Notes: generated from the sequence alone by a model not told the origin. 64,000 nt of DNA from Mycteria americana (GCF_035582795.1 NC_134370.1:48595501-48659500), one strand, 5' to 3'. Positions 26,401-37,158 are shown, counted from the first letter of the stretch. Made by a program: numbers and translations.

Positions 26401-27825
26401 CACCGACTACGACGTGCGGGTGCTCCTGCGGTTTCCCCAGCGGGTGAAGAACCAGGGCACGGCCGACTTTCTGCCCAGCCGGCCCCGGCACAGCTGGGAG
26501 TGGCACAGCTGCCACCAGTGAGTGTCCCCACCTCCCCTCCATGAGCCCTCCTTTTCATGTCAGTTTTAAGGCTTTTTTAATGGCATTTTAAAGGCTTTTA
26601 AAATGGCATTTCATGCTTTTTGGGGCTTTGCTTTGAGATCTTTGGGAGCGGGGAGTGTCACCTTGCTTCGCCTCTTTGTCCCTAAAGCCATGAGCTCCTG
26701 CAATTAATGTCCCCAAGGAGGGAGCTGGCAAGCTGGAGTGGACCCAGGGTTGATGGGGAGCCTCCAAAATCACATCTGGGGAGGGGACGGTGCCATTTGG
26801 GGGGGTCACCCTGACTCTATCCCCCACCCCATCCCCAGACACTATCACAGCATGGACGAGTTCAGCCACTACGACCTGCTGGATGCCACCACGGGGAGGA
26901 AGGTGGCCGAGGGCCACAAGGCTAGCTTCTGCCTGGAGGACACCACCTGCGATTTCGGCAACCTGAAGCGTTACGCCTGCACGGCCCACACCCAGGTAGC
27001 TTTGGGGGCATATGCTCAAAGGATGCTCAAAGGGCTCCTCGGGGTTCACCAGCCCACCCAGCACACCCTGAACCCCCTTTTCTCCCTGCAGGGCTTGAGC
27101 CCGGGCTGCTATGACACCTACAATGCCGACATCGACTGCCAGTGGATCGATATAACGGATGTGCAGCCAGGGAATTACGTCTTAAAGGTGGCCAGGGTCT
27201 TTGGGGGAGATTTTTAGGGGCAAACATTACCAGTTTGGGGTCAGCTTGGGATCTTTGGGACCATGCACCTTTTAATGTGCCATTCCTTTAACACGGGTTT
27301 AGGTGCTGCTCGTCCCCCCTCTGACTAATTTTGGGGGGTGCTTTTCCTTCCCTTTCCTCCATGTTTAGGTTCAAGTGAACCCCAAATACATCGTCCTGGA
27401 GTCAGACTTCACCAACAACGTGGTGAGGTGCAACATCCATTACACCGGGCGCTACGTTGCCACGACAAACTGCAAGATTTCCCAGTAAGGAGACATCCGT
27501 CTGTCCTTCTCTGCCTTCCCTTGGCAAAAAAACCAGAGATGGGGGTTGGACCCGAGCAGTTTAATTCCTTTTTTCCTCCCCTTCATCTGGGTTTTCTGCA
27601 CGACTATCCAAAATAAAGCTGGGTTTGGCCAGTAGTGGAGCTGGGGGTTGGTGTCTCGCTCCCTTTTGGGGTGTTTATATTGAATTTCCTTGTTATTCCG
27701 GGAAATAACGAAGCTGAGTTTCAAAAGACAACACCCCCCCACCTTTGAAGTAATGGTTTTAAATGTCTTCCTAAGTGCATTCCCCAAATCCTGGGATTTT
27801 TTTTTTGTCTTCTTTCAGATCTTGA
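19328..27825 (+). CDS. LOXL1: Lysyl oxidase-like 1
   Basis: Secreted copper amine oxidase that deaminates lysines of tropoelastin and collagen so that fibres cross-link. Coding exons: 19328-20378, 25605-25713, 26380-26517, 26839-26995, 27092-27187, 27369-27484 and 27819-27825; all have GT-AG borders and they sum to 558 codons (human has 574 residues). Residues 1 to about 24 form a signal peptide ([10 protein letters not shown], then a Leu/Cys-rich core). The propeptide is Pro/Tyr/Ser-rich with a poly-Ser run. The catalytic domain starts near residue 352 ([17 protein letters not shown]). The copper-binding histidine cluster [11 protein letters not shown] is at 426-436. The LTQ cofactor residues are Lys460 (EGHKASFC) and Tyr495 (YDTYNAD), by alignment with LOX. 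The last exon adds only Gln-Ser-stop, matching the human KIVQS end. An upstream in-frame ATG at 19073 is rejected because it would bury the signal peptide behind 85 residues of GC-biased sequence. Confidence 0.97.
20690..21090. repeat. Minisatellite in LOXL1 intron 1, seven units alternating about 41 and 85 bp
   Basis: The unit core is ATGTCCCAGGTCATCC, a variable middle, then GTGGGGTGGGTCTGTGCC. Longer units carry an extra GATGGGGGGACACTGTGCT segment. It lies about 300 bases downstream of the exon 1 donor. Confidence 0.85.
21100..23250. other. LOXL1 intron 1, middle part
   Basis: No exon is seen. An AT-richer block at about 22250-22450, with several TTAATTA-type motifs, stands out from its GC-rich surroundings and could be a conserved regulatory element. 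Confidence 0.4.
23255..23490. repeat. Minisatellite, about 60-bp unit, with an embedded (TGGGA)n run
   Basis: Four copies of a unit containing CAGGAGGTGCTGGAGGAGGG and GGGGGGATGAAGG(G/C). A pure (TGGGA)n expansion of about nine units at 23301-23348 sits in the first spacer. Located in LOXL1 intron 1. Confidence 0.85.
24577..24715. repeat. (GGGGAY)n hexamer repeat
   Basis: About 23 imperfect GGGGAT/GAGGAT/GGGGAC units in LOXL1 intron 1. The open plus-strand frame across it (Asp/Gly/Glu repeats) is an artefact of the repeat. Confidence 0.85.
25806..26150. repeat. Polypurine tract, about 340 bp, in LOXL1 intron 2
   Basis: Almost pure A/G on the plus strand, in shifting GGGAAAGGA, GGAGGAT and GAAAGGGG units. 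Mirror-symmetric stretches make triplex (H-DNA) formation possible. Minus-strand Pro/Ser/Phe-rich frames across it are not genes. Confidence 0.9.
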
Positions 27826-28090
27826 TGGGAGCAGGGCCGGAGGGAAGTCACCTGCTGCAGCCTCTGTCCCCCTCTTGAGAAAGCGCCTGAGCTGGCTCCT
27901 CTGTCCCACCGGAGACCCCGGAGCCCATCAGCAGCTCCTTGAGACCCCCCAGAAACCCCCCCCCATTTCTTCACGTTAAAAGGAGGGGAAGCGAGAATGA
28001 CTCTCTGAAATATTTTTTTATACTTAACTTTTCTTTAACCTTCTTTTTTTTTCCATTTCCTAATGGAAACCGATGCTAAGTTTTAGCTGG

Positions 28091-28096
28091 AATAAA
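28091..28096 (+). terminator. LOXL1 poly(A) signal
   Basis: AATAAA lies 266 bases after the LOXL1 stop codon, the first good signal downstream, giving a short 3' UTR. A (TTA)n-rich stretch follows at about 28430-28460. Confidence 0.65.
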
Positions 28097-28109
28097 GGCA
28101 GGGGCCCGT

Positions 28110-28930
28110 AAATGCTGTATAAATGATGTAAATTGCGTATTAGCAATAGAGATCTCTGTAGTCTTTAACCCCTTGGGCATTTTTTTGGGGGGGTGTCTCC
28201 AGCAATCCCGCCTCCCCAGGGGGGAAGAATACAGCCCAAATTTGGAGGTGCTGCTCTGGCAGTGATGCTCAACCCCTCTTCTTGAGGTGGCTGCCATGCT
28301 GGGATGCTCTGGTTATTTTGGGGACCAAAGGTGCTGGAAATCCCATCACCTTAATGGGGGGCTTTTAAAAGCCTCTGTTCGGCTTTTAAAAATAGGGAGG
28401 GAGCCCTTGAGATGACTGGAAGTCTTGTTTTATTATTATTAATAATATTATTATTATTTTCACAAGCTTTAAAACCAGAAATCATTAAAACACGTTGCTT
28501 TTGAGGATTTGGTGTTTAACTGAGGCTGCAATACCACCATGACGGGCGTCAGGCCACCGCAACGGCCCACCAAGGGATGTCCCAGGATGTCCTCAGGCCA
28601 CGAATGGGATGGGGATCTCTCCCAAGAGGTGACCTAAGGGAAAGGCATTAGCTTTTCCATGTTATCCGTTAATCCTGGATGCTGGGGGCCAAAGGGCACA
28701 ACGCATATTGGGGTGGGAAGGATGCGATCCCCAAAGTGCTCCTGGCTGCCTGCCCTGGCTGTGCAGGGGGGTGTGGGACACGGCCACCCACTTGGTGACA
28801 TCCTTTGTGCTTTGGGAGCCACAGCCCTGCCATCAGCTCCTGGACCCCCTGCCAGGTCCTGGCCACCCCTTCTCCTATCTCCCGGTGCCAGCTCCTGTCG
28901 CCCACAACCAGCCCCCGTCCCCAACAGCCC
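28110..28930. other. Intergenic stretch, nothing recognised
   Basis: Single-copy sequence between the LOXL1 3' end and the start of the GC-rich inverted repeat. It has an AT-rich ATTATTATT run near 28430-28460 and no exon-like features. Confidence 0.5.
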
Positions 28931-30057
28931 CCGCCCGCCCCGCCCCTCTCAGCGCCTATTCAAGCACCGCCCGCCCCCGACTCCCCCGCGGTCCCGCTGT
29001 CGTGGCGGTTCCCGGCGCTGCCCCGGCTCCCTCCGCTCCGGGCTTCCCCTTCCTCCGGTCAGCTCCGGGCCTCGCGGGTCCGCCCGCTGCCCAGCGCCGC
29101 CCTCCCGCCCTCCGCCCGGCCGGAGGAGCCCCCCACCGCCCCTCGCTGCGCCGGGCCCGCTCCGCCCCAGCTCGGGGAGCCCCGGGGCGGGGGAGCCGCC
29201 GCTCCCCTCGAGGCCCCCGCTCCCCTCGGGGCCACCGCCCCCGTCCCCGCCCTCCCGCGGGGAGGTGGCCCGGGCCCTGGGCCGGGCGGTCCCGGCGAGC
29301 TGCGGGGCGGGGGCGGAAGGGGCCGGGCCGGGGGAAGGAGCGGCCACCGCGGCTGCGCGGGGCACAAGCGGCGGCCGGGCCGGGGCCCCTCGGCGGGGCT
29401 CCGCCAACAGCTCGGGCGAGCGGCGCCGCCGCCGGGTCCCGGGGCTGCCCCGGGCGCTCGGCTCCGGGGGCCCACAGCCCTGCCCCTGCCTCCCTCCCGG
29501 GCACGGAGCCGGGGCCCGGCGGGGCGGCGCAGCCCGGCGAGGAGGCGGGAGCGGCCGCCGCGAGCCCGGGTGAGGGGCGGCGGGGGCCGCGGGCGGAGCG
29601 GGGCCGGGGAGCCCGGCGGGGCGGCGGGGGGTCCCGGGCCGGGCCCGGCTGCAGCGGGACTGGGCGGGCCGGAGGCCGGCGGGGGGCGGCTGCGGGCTCG
29701 GCGGGGGCTCCCCGGGCCGTGCACCGCGGGGAGCTGCGCCCCCGCCCCGGCACAGGCCCCCCGTTCCCGGGGGCGGCTGCTGGGCGCCGGCCGGGCCCTG
29801 CCGGGGAGCCCCGGGCCGGGGGCGGCCCCGCCCGGCCCTGGGCCCCTGCCCGGCCCTGGGCCCCTGCCCGCCGGTGCTGCCGTGCGGCCCAAGGACGCCT
29901 CGTTACAGCTCCAGCTCGCACACGCTTTGTCGCAGCTCCCGCCTGCCCCGGCCCCGCTGACGGACGCTCCAGCCTGGCATCGGCTCCGGCCCCGGCCCCA
30001 CGGTCGGTGGTGCAGCTCCAGCCCCCTGGTCTTTATTTCAGCCCCAGCTCCAGACGG
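28930..30057 (+). repeat. Left arm of a large GC-rich inverted repeat
   Basis: The reverse complement of this segment matches 32747-34020 over long stretches. For example, the reverse complement around 29820-29920 and the plus strand around 32880-32980 are almost the same, both containing the doubled GCAGGGGCCCAGGGCCGG motif. The arm has about 40 bases near its outer end that the right arm lacks. The inner end falls inside one copy of the CTGAAATAAAGACC unit that is tandemly repeated beside the right arm. Long open frames on both strands follow from the CpG-rich composition. Confidence 0.85.
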
Positions 30058-30649
30058 CCCTGCCTGCCCCACCCACCCACAGACCCCCCAGCCGGTGTTG
30101 AGGGCTGGGAACGGCCGCTCAGCCTCCGGTTCCCAGTCCCAAAAGGCGGCACTCGGGCTGGTGCTGAGCCCCAGAAACGCAGCCCTGAGCCCCGGCCCCC
30201 CCAGCTTGTTTTCAGGCCCAGAAACGCAGCACGTGGCTCCGGTTCCACGCTCTGAAAACCCAGCACTTCGACTTTTGCTTGAGCTGCTGAACCCCGCGAC
30301 TGAGCCGGGTTTTTCGGCCCCAAACCGGCCCCCGGGCTTGTTCTCAGGCTCTGGCACCGAGTCCCCGCTTGGGGGGCTGGAAACCCCCCCAGGCCGTCCC
30401 TGGCCCCGCTGCGATGGCGAAGGAAGGGGGAGCCGCAGCCCAGGGCCCCAGGCCGGGGGTGCTTGGGACCTGGGGGGCACCTCCCGCGGGGAGGAACCGG
30501 GGCCTGGGGCAGCACCCGCCCGCCCAGGGAAAGCTGCGTTGCACCTGGTTGCGCTTTACTGGCTTGAAGCTGTGTCGCACGCTCTGTTTATGAGAGTAAA
30601 ATCAGGGTAAGAGTGCCATTACTGCTTTTCGTTGTGTTATTATTATTCC

Positions 30650-31570
30650 AGGCCCCAGCCCCACCATCGCCCCCCGCCCCCAGGGAGCCCGGCCCGGGCC
30701 CCCCCGGCGCAGCCCCGACCCCCCGCCCCACCCGGCTCCCGCTGCGGCCCCGGCCCCCGCTCGGGACCCCCCCGCCCCCGGTGCCCTTCGCCGCCCCTGC
30801 GGGCCCCGCGACCCGCTCGACGCCGCGCCAGCCTGCGGGGCCGCCGCTGCCCGCCTCCAGCGGGGAGCAGCTGGCGGGACCGGGCCCCGCTCCCCCGCCG
30901 GGCACGGACACGCACCGGACCGGCACCCGCGCCCCGGCCCGCTCGGGCCGAGCGTCCCCCGAACCGCCTCCCGCCCCCGGAGCGCAGCGCGGGGCCGCCC
31001 GCGCGAACAGAGGCTCCGGCCCGGCCACACAGATGAAGCGGTCCCGCGGCCGGCCAGCGCTGCCCGCCACCCCGCTCCCGGCGCTCCCCGGCCCGCGGAG
31101 CCGCAGCCCTGGGGACCGGACGGTGCTGCCGCGCCGCACTCCCGCCGCCGGCCCGCGCACGCGCTCCACAGCCTCCGCTCCCGCCCAGCCCAGCCCAGCC
31201 CCGCCAATCCCGGCCCGAGACAGCGCCCGGCCCCGCCACTCCCGGCCCGCCCAGCCGTGCCCCGCCAGCCTCCGCTCGACCCAATCCCGGGCCGCTCGGC
31301 CCCACCCCTCCCATCTCTGCTTGGTCCAATCCCGGCGCATCCGGCCCGCCCCATCCGTTCTCCGCTCCGTCCAATCACAGCCCGTCGCTTCAATCCGGCC
31401 CGGCCAATCCCGGCCCGGCCCTTCAATCCGGCCCCGCCTCCCCCGGCTCCCCGGATGGGGAACGGGCTCCCCTGCCCGTTCTTTTTGTCTCTTTTTGGGG
31501 TCTGGTCGCGTTTGCCCCTGAAGCGCGGGACGCTGGCATGCACCAGGCCGAACTCAGCGTGTGAGGTGAG
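30650..31570 (+). promoter_or_regulatory. CpG island with five CCAAT boxes and a possible first-exon donor
   Basis: Very CpG-dense spacer sequence between the inverted-repeat arms. CCAAT boxes in the same orientation lie at 31204, 31281, 31326, 31371 and 31404, mixed with GC boxes. This is typical of a TATA-less NF-Y/Sp1 promoter. A strong donor (GTGAG|GTGAGT) lies at 31565/31566, so a transcript starting near 31420-31500 could splice there. No plus-strand coding gene follows in the window, so the product would be noncoding or begin elsewhere. Confidence 0.5.
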
Positions 31571-31739
31571 TCTCTGGGAGGGCCGACGCTTTATTCAGTG
31601 TTCAGATGCACCGATCAAGGCAATATTGGGACAGCGATGACAGCTCACATTGATATTTGAGCGATGACAGGGATGGATTTATGACCTTGTCAACAGCCCC
31701 AGCGGCCAGGAGAACCAGGAGCAGTTTCACCCAGAGGCA

Positions 31740-32770
31740 GTGAGCGGGAAGGTGTGCAGCTGGAGCTGCAACAGCAGAGCTGAAGCTGAAATAGAGATTG
31801 TAGGGCAGGGGCTGGTGCTGAGATAAACACAGCAGGGCTGGAACCGAAATAAAATGTGTAAGGGTGGAGCTAGAGCTGAAATAGCGACCCTGGGGCTGGA
31901 GATGAAATAAAGATTATGGGGCTGGAGATGAAATACAGACAGCAGGGCTGGGGCTGGAAGACGGATTCTGGAGCCGGAGGTGAAATACATGGCGTAGGGC
32001 TGGAGCTGAAATACGGACTGCAGGGGTAGAGCCGAATCTAGGGCTGGAGCTGAAATACAGGATGGAGCTGAAATATCAACTGTGGGGCTGGAGGGGAAAC
32101 AAAGAGCCTGGGGCAGAGGCTGGGGTTGAAATAAATAATCATAGAATCATTTAGGCTGGAAAAGACCTTTAAGATCATTAAGTCCAACCGTTAACCTAGC
32201 ACTGCCAAGCCCACCGCTAAACCATGTCCCCAAGCACCACGTCTACAGGTCTTTTACATACCTCCAGGGATGGTGACTCAACCACTCCCCTGGGCAGCCT
32301 GTTCCAGTGCTTGACAACCCTTTCGGTGAAGAAATTTCTCCTAATATCCAATCTAAACCTCCCCTGGCGCAACTTGAGGGCATTTCGTTGTGTCCTACTG
32401 CTTGCTAATACTGTAGGGCTGGAGCTGGCGTGATGCAGGGCTGGAGCTGAAAACAATACAGTGGGGAAGGGGATGGAGCTGAAATCAATACCGTGGGGAA
32501 GGGGATGGAGCTGAAACATCACAGAACTGATGCTGAAATAGCCACTGTAGGGCTGGGGCTGAACTAAATAGTTTAGGGCTGGAGCTGAACTGCTGCTGGG
32601 CTGGAGCTGAACCGAAGGCCACAGGGCTGGGGCTGAAATAAAGACCCTAGGACTAAAGCTGAAATAAATCCTTCAGGGCTAGAGCTGAAATAAATGCTGC
32701 AGGGCTGGGGCTGACACGATGCAGAGCTGGAGCTGACATACGGACCGTGGGGCTGGGGCTGAAATAAAGA
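31740..32770. repeat. Minisatellite, about 25-30 bp unit, roughly 30 copies
   Basis: The unit is about GGGCTGGAGCTGAAATA followed by AAGACNNCA, with much variation. It runs on both sides of a CR1 insertion (32133-32410) and ends inside the right arm of the inverted repeat. The minus-strand peptide repeats it yields are not genes. Confidence 0.85.
32133..32410 (-). mobile_element. CR1 LINE, 3'-end fragment
   Basis: On the minus strand this reads as the 3' end of the avian CR1 non-LTR retrotransposon. It keeps the ORF2 C-terminus ([19 protein letters not shown] then a stop after GDMV) and ends with the typical ATGATTCTATGATT tail seen in reverse at 32133-32148. It is strongly 5'-truncated, as most CR1 copies are, and was inserted into the minisatellite. 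About 50 codons of ORF2 remain open, so it is not among the oldest copies. Confidence 0.92.
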
Positions 32771-34020
32771 CCAGGGGGCTGGAGCTGCACCACCGACCGT
32801 GGGGCCGGGGCCGGAGCCGATGCCAGGCTGGAGCGTCCGTCAGCGGGGCCGGGACAGGCGGGAGCTGCGACAAAGCGTGTGCGAGCTGGAGCTGTAACGA
32901 GGCGTCCTTGGGCCGCACGGCAGCACCGGCGGGCAGGGGCCCAGGGCCGGGCAGGGGCCCAGGGCCGGGCGGGGCCGTCCCCGGCCAGGAGCTGGTCCCG
33001 GGCAGGAGCCCGAGGTCGCCTCGTCCTCCTGCGGGCGGGGAGCCCGGCCTCTGCCCGCGGGGTCCAGCCCCGCCAGGCGCCTCTCCCCGCCGGGGTCCCC
33101 CGGCTCTCCCGGGCTGCCCAAGCCCCCGCGGGCGAGCGGCGCCGCCCGCCCCGGCTCAACCGAGCTCCCCCCCGCTCCCCCCGTTCCCGGCCCGGGGCTC
33201 CCCGGCAGGGCCCGGCCGGCGCCCAGCAGCCGCCCCCGGGAACGGGGGGCCTGTGCCGGGGCGGGGGCGCAGCTCCCCGCGGTGCACGGCCCGGGGAGCC
33301 CCCGCCGAGCCCGCAGCCGTCCTCCGCCGGCCTCCGGCCCGCCCAGTCCCACTGCAGCCGGGCCCGGCCCGGGACCCCCCGCCGCCCCGCCGGGCTCCCC
33401 GGCCCCGCTCCGCCCGCGGCCCCCGCCGCCCCTCACCCGGGCTCGGGGCGGCCGCTCCCGCCTCCTCGCCGGGCTGCGCCGCCCCGCCGGGCCCCGGCTC
33501 CGTGCCCGGGAGGGAGGCAGGGGCAGGGCTGTGGGCCCCCGGAGCCGAGCGCCCGGGGCAGCCCCGGGACCCGGCGGCGGCGCCGCTCGCCCAGGCTGTT
33601 AGCGGAGCCCCGCCGAGCTGCCCCGGCCCGGCCGCCGCTTGTGCCCCGCGCAGCCGCGGGGGCCGCTCCTTCCCCCAGCCCGGCCCCTTCCGCCCCCGCC
33701 CCGCAGCTCGCCGGGACCGCCCGGCCCAGGGCCCGGGCCACCTCCCCGCGGGAGGGCGGGGACGGGGGCGGTGGCCCCGAGGGGAGCGGGGGCCTCGAGG
33801 GGAGCGGCGGCTCCCCCGCCCCGGGGCTCCCCGGGCTGGGGCGGAGCGGGCCCGGCGCAGCGAGGGGCGGTGGGGGGCAGCGGGCGGACCCGCGGGGCCC
33901 GGAGCCGGCCGGGGAAAGGGGCGGGGCGGGAGCGGAGCGGGGCGGGGGGAGCCGGGGCCGCCGCGACAGCGGGGACGGGGCGGGCGGCGCTGAAGTGGGC
34001 GGTGGGAGGGGCGGAGAGCA
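32747..34020 (-). repeat. Right arm of the GC-rich inverted repeat
   Basis: Inverted partner of 28930-30057. It carries about 200 extra bases (roughly 32985-33190) that the left arm lacks. The close match over the rest suggests recent duplication, gene conversion between arms, or an assembly error. Confidence 0.85.
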
Positions 34021-34498
34021 GAGATGGGCGGGGCTGGTGACGGGCGGGGCGGAGCCGGCGAGAGGTCCCGCGGAGCACCAGTCGGGTGCCGGGGTTGCCA
34101 CTTGTCCCCTACGAGGAGGGTCCCCCAAACACGCCCTCCCGAAGGAACTGGGGTCCTTCCCTGGCTGAGCTGGAGTCCCCCGCACCCTGCTCTGCCCCTC
34201 CTAGGAGCGGTGGGCGGAGGCCGCGGGACACAGCTGGGGTTCCTCGAGGGTGAGGGGGACTGTCCCCAGTGTCACCCATGCAGAGTCTGCAGGGCAACCC
34301 TGGAACGGAGCCCCAGGGAGGGCTGAAGCCCGGGTGGAGATGTGGGGGACCCCCCCCCGGGAGCTGGGGGGCTTCGGCACCCTCACAGCCATATGCCTGG
34401 GACGGATGCTCCCTCCCTGGCAGTGCACCCAGCCCAGGCCCGTCCCCGGGGTGCCATCACAGAGGGAGCACCACGGACGCGGTTTGTCCTTCCCAGGC

Positions 34499-34504
34499 TT
34501 TATT
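34499..34504 (-). terminator. ZP3 poly(A) signal
   Basis: AATAAA on the minus strand, 17 bases after the ZP3 stop codon. The 3' UTR would be only about 35-45 bases. Very short ZP3 3' ends are known from mammals. Confidence 0.7.
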
Positions 34505-34521
34505 TGGCTCTCGCCCTGTGC

Positions 34522-37105
34522 TCACACCGAGGCACGGGCGCACCTCCTGCGCCCCACGCTGACGGCCAGCACAGCCCCGGCCAACCCCACGCCGGCTGCC
34601 ACACAGATCAGCCCTGTCCCCACGCCGGGCACTGCCATCACCCCACCTGCAAAACCAAGGGGGTCTGTTAGCACTCATCACCAGGGCCATGCCACAGGGC
34701 TGCAGCCAGCAGGGACTCACCCTGACCTCCCTCCTGCCGCTCTCCCACAGCGCCCGGGTCCCTCGAGAGGAGCACGGGGCCAATGACCACATCGGCTTCA
34801 GCCTCTTTCCCTGGAGAGGAAGGAGTGATGAGTCAGGCTCACCCCGTGACCCTGGGGTGTACCCTCCGTCCCCCCAGAGACCTTACCGTTAGCATCATGG
34901 CGGCGGAAGCGGCGGCCAGGCCATCGGTCCAGGGGGTTCAGCCTCCGGGAGAGCGCGGGGGACTCACAGTTGCCCGTCTCGCAGCAGCTGCAGATGTCCC
35001 GGGTGCCTTCCACGGGTGCCCAGCTGCAGCGGGGTGGCAGCATCATCACCAGAGCCCCCCCCCCCAGCACCCACGGAGCATTCGTGTCCCCCCCCCCCCC
35101 CCCGAGTCTGTCCATGACACATCCCCGTGCCACGCCAGGGCTGTGGGATGTGGGACCTGCCCAGACATGCCCCATCCTGGTGCAGCAGCTACTCACGTGT
35201 TTCTGGCTTTGTTGAAGGAGCAAGCCTTGTTCAGGGGGTCTGGGGCTTGGTCCACTGGGGTCACTTTCAGGTGGCAGGTGATGTAGATCTGCGGGAAGGG
35301 TAGGGGAGAGAGGTGGGAACACACTCGTGGGGGATACCGGCTTGGTTTGGGGGGGGGAACACGCAGCCTTACCAGGTTCCTGGCGTCCCCCGCAAACCTG
35401 AACACATCGATCCTGAAGCGCAGCACATCCTCCCGGGGCCGGGGGGTGATGAAAGCAGAACTGGTGTCATCTGACCTCCCATCAACCAGGCACCTGGGGT
35501 GGGACAGTGGGGGTCAGCATCTCGGCAGGTCCCCCCCCAGCGCTGCTGCCAGCGGGTCCCCAGGGCTCACCCATTGAAGTCGATGATGGCGTAGTGGGGT
35601 GAGGAGTCAGTGCCGGGGCTCAGGGCGGCCACGCAGCTGTCCACAAACAACCGCAGTGGCACATGGCTCTCGGTGCCCACCTCAGCTTGGATGTTGAGGA
35701 CGTCACCCAATTGGAAACCAGTGAAAGGTCTCTCGGCACTCCAGTCCTCTGCAAGGTAGCACCGGGGTGACAAAGTGGGGGTGGCTCCAGCCATCCCCAA
35801 GCTCCCGAGGGACCAGAGCCAAGGGTCAGCCCAACAGCAGGAGCGCTGGTGTTTGCCATGGGGTGGGTTGGCTTCCCCAGTGGGATGGTGGGTCCCCGAG
35901 CTCCCCCACACTGGGAAAAGAGTCGCAGGTTGGGATGGCTTCCCACTTACCGTTCATGAGGCGCAGGGAGAACACCAGCCTCTCCTCCGCCGACAGCATG
36001 GAGCTGAAGGGAGCCCAGGTGGGCCGGATGGCATTGCTGCTCACATTCTCCCTCCTGGGCAAGGACCGCTGCACATCAGGACATGGCCCCGTGCTGGTCC
36101 CCGGGGACCAGGGTGGGGGGTACCGAGGACAGGGAGCCCTTACCTGGGGTAGTGGCACTCGATGGGGATGACGGCGGGGTTGCTGCGAATGATGATGGGG
36201 TTGCTGGCAGGGCTAGGGTCGTAGTTGAGGAGTGTGCGGTAGATGAGGGAATCTGGTGTGATCTGGGCAGAAAAGCATTGAAAAGCCATCAGAGAGGCCA
36301 CCCCACCTCCCACCACCACTGAGCCACATAGCCATCCTTTCCCAACTAGGAAATGCTGAGGAAATCCAAAGAAAGGGGGAAAAAGCCAGGAAGAAGGGGA
36401 TGGAGAAGGAGCCCTGCTCGGTTCTCAGCAAGTTAAACTTCCTAATGGGCCCAAACATGAGTGAAATGGGTCTGATGTGAGGGCTTTGCACCACCGGCAT
36501 GTCTCCAGCTGAAAGGGCAAAGCAACTTTGGGGAAAAATGCTCCAGTTTGGGGGAAATACCTGCTCGTCCTTCCCCTAGGGTGTTCCTTGATGGTGCTCT
36601 GCGTCCAGCACCCAGAGCTCCCCCGGCATCATGGGGGATGCCCAGTGCACAGTCCTGCAGCCTGGAGCTGCTCTGGTGGGGGATGCCAGGTGGGATCTCA
36701 GGACTGGGGGAAGCACTGAGGGGGAGAAGGTCTTACCTGCACGATGCTGCCGCACTCGTGGAGACCAGCGGTGAAGGTGACAGTGTTGTGGGCAGGGTTC
36801 AGTGAGGAATGCTTGCATGCTGCCGGCCCCAGCGTCAGGTCAGCCGGGTTGACCAAGCGGCCGGTGCCGAAGAGGTCCCTGTGCACTGTCACGACCAGCT
36901 GAGCCTCCTGGCACTGTACCGTCACCGGCTGCTGGCTGGAGATGGCTCGAGATTGGGGGTCCTCCACCCAGGACCAGGTGTGTGGGTCTGCCCGCGCCCC
37001 CCGGCTCGCTGGGTCACCCCAGGAGAAATCCCAGGGAGGGTAGGCAGCCACCTCGCCTGCTGCCCAGCAGAGAAGAGTGAGGATCAAGCCACTTTCGGGT
37101 CCCAT
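34522..37105 (-). CDS. ZP3: Zona pellucida sperm-binding protein 3 (copy A)
   Basis: Structural glycoprotein of the egg coat (avian perivitelline layer) that takes part in sperm binding. Nine exons on the minus strand: 37105-36737, 36262-36144, 36054-35951, 35748-35571, 35493-35373, 35288-35197, 35023-34887, 34810-34721 and 34646-34522; 445 codons in frame. It has a signal peptide ([14 protein letters not shown]), a ZP-N domain ([20 protein letters not shown]; later AACK, HECGS, IECHYP cysteines), a ZP-C domain ([32 protein letters not shown]), a furin-type site GRRFRR and a C-terminal membrane segment ([20 protein letters not shown]) with a short basic tail. This fits the secreted, furin-released ZP3 plan. 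Introns are very short. It matches what I remember of chicken ZP3 better than copy B does, so I take it as the orthologue. Confidence 0.95.
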
Positions 37106-37158
37106 CCCTCCTTCTTCCAGCAAACCACGGCACAGAGAGCTGGAGCTGCTCCTCCAGC

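Noticed and set aside
25578-26558. 326-codon minus-strand frame in LOXL1 intron 2
   Set aside because: Most of it is the complement of the polypurine tract (Pro/Ser/Phe/Leu repeats).
28708-30610. Overlapping plus-strand open frames of 515 and 601 codons in the GC-rich left arm
   Set aside because: Several frames on both strands are open together, the peptides are Pro/Arg/Gly/Ala-rich, and no family is recognised. This is the effect of CpG-rich composition with few stop codons.
32879-34168. 429-codon plus-strand frame in the right arm
   Set aside because: It mirrors the minus-strand frame of the left arm because the arms are inverted copies. Composition-driven, no domain.
34457-34792. Minus-strand frame running through the ZP3 last exon with its stop inside AATAAA
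   Set aside because: Phase counting from the upstream exons puts the last ZP3 exon in another frame, with stop TGA at 34524-34522 and a membrane anchor. This frame is not used.
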